This document shows positions 20,241 through 24,500 of a DNA stretch of 24,500 nt, piece by piece. Source of the DNA: Chromera velia (lineage: Eukaryota > Sar > Chromeraceae); NCBI GenBank assembly GCA_018398765.1, contig JAHBMJ010001915.1, forward strand, positions 1-24,500, read 5' to 3'. Both the position numbers and the translations under genes were made by a program. Numbering within the stretch: the stretch's first letter is position 1; each line of letters opens with the position of its first letter. The notes under the pieces are model-generated. The model did no database searches, was not told where the DNA came from, and saw only the letters and a program-made list of their open reading frames with translations.

Positions 20241-22554
20241 GGTCTCCGGGAGGACAGTCAGGCGATATTTGATCGTGCGCGGCTATAAACGTCCACGTCC
20301 CTCCATTCCCTTGGATTATGCTTCTCTTCAGTAAGTTTGCAAACTGGGTGGGATGAGAAATAAAATTTAAGTTTTGGAGGAGCTGCCGGATCTCCGCATT
20401 CCTTTTGAGAAAAAAAAAAGGAGAAAGATCGCAGAAACTTGATGTGTGCATCAGATTGTCCGAATTGACTTTTAGCGGGTGCAGTAAAAAACTAAGTGCC
20501 TTCTCTATCCTTGGACACAATTCATCTTTAAGGTCCCTCCCAATGGTTTCGAGACGGTTGTCTTGGATCCAAAATCTCGTGCCTCCGGCAGTGCATCGTG
20601 TGATCCGCTAGAATTCCCAGGGATCAACGTGTGTGTCTCTGTTGTTGATGGATTTCCACGTATAAGATTGCATTAAGGTTGGAATGTACGCAATGTTTGG
20701 GTGTCGAACTCCGTACGCATTAGAAAAAACACCTCCATTTAGGGTCAAGAGGTCTTTGAGTAGAAAAAGTGCTAAAGGCAGCCCGTTGTCGTGGTCCAGA
20801 GCATTCAATAAGTGCTTTACGTCGAAGTCAACTGGCTTAACGGCAGTGTAGCTCGGCATCTTGCTCCGCAGCGCGTTTATGACTGCCTCTTTCTCCGTCA
20901 GGTCAAGTTTGGACATAGAAGTATGCCAGTCTGGCTGCTCATCTTCAGATGTCTGATACAGCAGACGATATACGCCTCCCCTGTTAGTGAGATAGGATAA
21001 CTTCCGCTGCAGTAATGAGTCGCTTTCTTGTGACACGTACTCACACAGCATCTCTTCTTTTGTCTGCTGCAGGTGCTCGATGGGAGACGGCATCACTGTG
21101 GCATTGTCCGTGATAACCGGTAAGCCGAGCTCCTCTGTCCAAGTCCCAATTAGGCCTCTTACACTCTTGCGGGGCCGTGTCGGAATGAATTCGATTTTTT
21201 TTTTGCGATGGGCTGGCGGTACGGCCAAAACTGGATCAGACTTCCAGCTGCTCTCCGTTTTTATTTCAGTTTCTTCTTGGAATGCCGATGACACTAGGCT
21301 TCTTGGTATCGTGTCTCCTATTTGTTCGATAAGGGAAGACTGTCTGAAATGAAGTGCCGCCATCGGATCATCTAGACCTCTGCTTGCAGTATCGTTGGCA
21401 ATGCTAAGAAAAGGCAATTCATTGAGGCCCTCAACCACTTCTGCTGCTGCTGTCATGTCTTTTTTGCAAACTTCATGGCCCCTTCCTTCTTGACTCAAGC
21501 GTGAAGTTCCTTCAGTCTGATGAACAGGCCGGCCCGCTTTAAAAGAACAGACTGCTTGTTCTATCGTATCGACGTGGTGATGTCTTTCGGATCTCTTATC
21601 TGCTTTTCCTTCAGGTAGCACTTCAGGCTGCTCCGTTGCCGCCACCGCCAAAGAAGGCCCTCTTTTTGGAAGGCCCGAGTTGTCGTCGGCCGGCATGTTG
21701 TGATCGTCTTCCCTGCTGGACGGTAAAAGGTCTGGTACTGCTTCGTTATCTTCTCTTTCTATGCTGAAAGAAATTCCCCGTGAAACGATGTCCTCCTCAA
21801 CGGCTCTGGACGATGTTTGCAGAAAGGCATTCGAGTCGTTATCGGTGTCCGTCTGAATTTCTGCGTCTTTTGTGCATGGTTTTTCGGTTTGCGTTCCTGC
21901 CTCCATGGTAAGAGAGACAGTCGGTAGCAGAATGAGCTTCAGGAGGTTGTTGGTGTCCGCTCCTCTATCAGCTGTTGTTGGTCTCCTATCCCCACCTTGA
22001 GGCGACGTCGTCGTCTGGCAGCTTTCTGTCTTTTTCTTTCTATAAGCTGTATTACTAAAGGTAACTACCGATGTAGCTTAAGTGTCCTTCTCTGCTGGCA
22101 CTGCAGGAGCACCGTACGATGACCGCGACGGCACTCTACGTGGAAGAGGCTCCAAGGGTCGCCTGTCGTTCTTGGAGAAAACGACCGTAACTGTCTCGCC
22201 CATTGGCTCGGGAGGAGAAACCCTGGGTGCCAGAGGAGCTGGAGCTTCTTCAGTCCGCTGCTGTTGCTGCAGACATTGTGAAAGCATATCCTGCACTCGC
22301 TGCAGAACCTCATCTTTGAGGTCAGTCATCTGCTTTTGCGTTTTGACCATGTTATTTTGGTTTTCAAGCAGTTGGATCAGTCTCTAGTTTTTCTCGCAAA
22401 GCTCTTTCTCGAGGTCTTCATGCCTCTGCGGGCACGATCAAAGATGTTGGTTGAGATACCTGGAGTCCTTACACAGTGACTGTCTGCTACAGTGTTGGCA
22501 TACGCTGAACTGGGCCAACGGAGTTGTCGCAATCGCCACTGCTGCTGCACTCAT
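20218..22554 (-). pseudogene. Long intronless frame with zinc-finger-like N-terminus and four in-frame stops
   Basis: From ATG at 22554 a single frame runs 778 codons to TAA at 20218-20220. It is interrupted only by TGA (codon 39, 22438-22440), TAG (codon 57, 22384-22386), TAA (codon 159, 22078-22080) and TAG (codon 649, 20608-20610). Residues 19-41 form a C-x2-C ... L-x2-H-x3-C pattern like a C2HC zinc finger. A Gln/Leu/Glu-rich coiled coil follows to about residue 100, then a Pro-rich linker, an acidic disordered region with GTQTE and EIQTD motifs (about 220-236), and a more globular half (about 440-770) that I do not recognise. The zinc-finger-plus-coiled-coil head resembles proteins of large DNA viruses and mobile elements, and the lack of introns contrasts with the CC2D1-like gene. 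A mobile or endogenous viral origin is inference. The 432-codon part at 20608-21906 is fully open and could still be expressed alone. Confidence 0.55.
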
Positions 22555-22616
22555 CGTTTTATTCCTTTTTTTCTCATGGCTCCGTCATGTCTTTAGATCA
22601 AAAATGCACGTACAGG

Positions 22617-22985
22617 GCCTCAGCTTGTAGACCCGCCCCCCCTGCCACATAGATCTTCCAAAGACCCTTGCTAGACACCCCCTCCAGCCTGCCGCACAGA
22701 TCTTCCGAAGAAACACGTTGGCGCCTGCCCAGACGCACCCTAGATCTCTACAGGACTCCCCTCCTTCAACGTTCCTCGCCAGCTCTTCTCTGCACGCTAC
22801 CCAACGTTGCCCATCATGTAGGGCTTTCATTGATCCCCCAATGTTGCCCACCAGACCTTCTCCCAATGCTGCCTACCATACAGATCTTGTCGATGCAGTT
22901 GCCTACCAGACCTAGACCCCCACAACGTTCAACTTGCCCGCCAGATCTTCTGCAAACCCCCCAGGTTGCCTGCCCAACGTTCGTA
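22617..22985. repeat. Degenerate C-rich tandem repeat
   Basis: Variants of a roughly 35-50-base unit recur. Each contains forms of CAACGTTGCC, then CCAGATCTTC, then a C run (for example near 22640, 22690, 22800, 22840, 22930 and 22970). Copies differ by many substitutions and small gaps, so the array is old. Confidence 0.6.
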
Positions 22986-23094
22986 TTTTCAAACTCCTGG
23001 CTTTTCCCATCAAGATCAGAGCGGCAGCTGCCTTTTACCGCGCTGCTCATCAATCAAAAGACCAAATGCAAGAAAGAAGTCTTCTGTGTTTTTG

Positions 23095-23330
23095 GTTTGC
23101 AGGTGTGGAGGTCCTGGTTGAGGCGCAAGTGGGATATAGAGTTGGGGACTGGAGTGCAGAGTGGGAGTTGAGGGTTCAGCAGGAGCGGGATGCACAGCGG
23201 AGGCTGGGTGTTGAGCGCAAGTGGGGTACAGGGTTTGGGACCGGGCTGCAGACTCTGAGTAGGGTCGGGGTACAAAGTGAGAGTGGGGTATAAGGAAGCA
23301 GCGGGTATGTAAAGCGGAAGTGGGACACGT
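23095..23330. repeat. Degenerate G-rich tandem repeat
   Basis: Short related units such as GCGCAAGTGGG, GGGTACAGGGTTTGGGAC and GAGAGTGGGGTATA recur through the stretch. The minus strand reads as Leu/Pro/Tyr-rich peptide, a product of the repeat. Strand asymmetry is opposite to the C-rich array just to the left. Confidence 0.55.
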
Positions 23331-23650
23331 TGACGGGATTTCACTAGGTCTGTCTTCTTCGTAAACTAAGTCTGAAGTGGTCCAGAAAATGCTAAGGTTG
23401 TTGCGTGTCTATTCCGATCGAAGGTCGTGCATGGACAGTTTTAGCGTCTCTGCATACATGCATCCCGCCCTTCTGCTTGTTTCAAAAATTGCAGGTCTGC
23501 CGCAGCACAGTTAAGGAAGGCCGTGCCGAGGTCCAACAACTGTGTGTTAACAGCTGCATGTCATGAACGCCTGTGCCGCAACGACTGCGCCAAATCTCCG
23601 AGGTACGTCTCATGTTCAGTGCTTGCCTTCGTACTATGTATGCTTCCCGG

Positions 23651-23698
23651 GTACGCACCTGGATACGCACCTGGGTATACACCCGGGCGTGCACCTGG
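23651..23698. repeat. 12-bp minisatellite, four copies
   Basis: Four 12-base units of the form GTACGCACCTGG stand head to tail with a few changes. On the minus strand they would encode Tyr-Pro-Gly-Ala-type repeats inside a longer open frame (23482-24069) that has no other protein-like features. Confidence 0.8.
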
Positions 23699-24111
23699 GT
23701 AGACAGACACTCTTTGGTGGGCCCGTTCAGTTTTGCTCTCTTGAGTCGTCGGGTGCCGTCCGCTTCCACTCGTTTTTTTGGATGTGGTGCGAAGCCTTCG
23801 GTCTCTTTCACTCGGCATGCTCTATGCCGAGACCCTGCAGGCATGCATGCTGACCGATCGAGACCTTGCGCTTTCTGTCTCCAGATCTTGTTTGCAGGGG
23901 TCCGGCAGAAGAGGGATGTGTCAGGTCCCTCTCTTTTACGCTTTTTCCCCTCTCCAAGCCTTGGCTCGTTTTTGTCCTGCTCCTCTCGAACCGTCTGTAT
24001 TCGTTCTTTCTGGCCCGTCATGGTGCTGATGCATTCGATTCCGCCCTTTTGATCCTCCGGGAATTCCATGCGATCGGGGTCTTATGGAGATCCCCTGTGA
24101 GATGCTTACAG

Positions 24112-24420
24112 CTGAAGGCATTTCGGAGGTGCCGGCGGGTGCTTGAAAGGAGTCGAAGGGGGTATCTGCAAGCCATGCACAGGGTACATCGGCCAGCGGC
24201 CGGGAGACCTTTGCGTCTTCCTCACCCCCATTTCTTTCGGCGCGTGTCGAGACTCGAGCTTTCTGGCTCTTAGACTGCACTCCGTCTCTCGTTTACCTGC
24301 TTACAGGTCTCAAGCACCATCTGGCTGGGCATGATGGCTGAGCTGCAGAATACGGTGAATCGGCGGCTGTCTCCGCTAGGTTGTGCGCTCTCGCAGTGCG
24401 CCGGTTTTCTGATTTGCTAG
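24112..24420 (+). other. Two doubtful exons of an unidentified plus-strand gene
   Basis: 24112-24183 is open for 24 codons between an acceptor-like GCTTACAG and a GTACAT donor, and gives a basic helical peptide (AFRRCRRVLERSRRGYLQAM). 24307-24417 follows another GCTTACAG, is open in phase 0 for 37 codons and ends TAG at 24418-24420. No upstream exon or domain was found, so this may be chance. Confidence 0.2.
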
Positions 24421-24500
24421 TTTGAGTCGAGGCTGCAGTCATCTGCAGTTCCCAGTGTGCCCTTCCCCTTGGCACCTAAAGGCGCACGTACTCCCTCTTG

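Noticed and set aside
20218-22554. Ciliate-like genetic code with TAA/TAG as Gln
   Set aside because: One of the four stops is TGA, and the cellular genes here appear to end at TGA in a standard way; mutation from CGA, CAG and CAA explains all four equally well. It stays a remote alternative.
23482-24069. 195-codon minus-strand open frame
   Set aside because: Basic, low-complexity product crossing a 12-bp minisatellite; no domain and no conserved features.

Overview
The window looks like nuclear DNA of a unicellular eukaryote. One gene is spliced into eleven exons with GT-AG introns. The rest holds microsatellites, two LTR-type retroelements and decayed intronless reading frames. There is no prokaryotic gene organisation. 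The intron style (short phase-0 introns, nearly always ending GCAG) and the repeat-rich sequence fit an alveolate such as a chromerid alga, but that assignment is a guess and nothing in the window proves it.

Layout: (1) 1-1156 is low-complexity sequence with no gene I can support. (2) 1157-1549 (-) is a small one-membrane-span protein resembling the cytochrome c oxidase assembly factor COX16. (3) 1550-3529 is intergenic, with a possible small inverted-repeat DNA transposon (about 1950-2912) and an AT-rich island. (4) 3530-9078 (-) is an eleven-exon gene for a CC2D1/Lgd-type protein (DM14-like repeats, C2 domain), about 875 residues. (5) 9079-11300 is intergenic: a GC-rich island, an AT-rich stretch, a long CA-type microsatellite, a perfect 13-bp hairpin and a CATC microsatellite. 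(6) 11301-17724 holds two related non-autonomous LTR retroelements in tandem, both pointing left, each with paired LTRs, a primer-binding-site candidate and a polypurine tract. A (CATC)n-type microsatellite lies on every outer flank and between the two. (7) 17725-20036 is microsatellite and pyrimidine-rich DNA followed by unassigned sequence. (8) 20037-22554 (-) is a long intronless frame with an N-terminal zinc-finger-like motif and coiled coil, broken by four in-frame stops, plus a small overlapping ORF. (9) 22600-24500 holds degenerate minisatellites and two doubtful exons.

The two cellular genes have unrelated roles (mitochondrial respiratory-complex assembly; endosomal/ESCRT-linked trafficking) and only share a strand. 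The most unusual material is the pair of LTR elements sitting in CATC repeats, the almost pure transition pattern between their LTRs, and the 778-codon frame whose four stops could each come from one C-to-T change.
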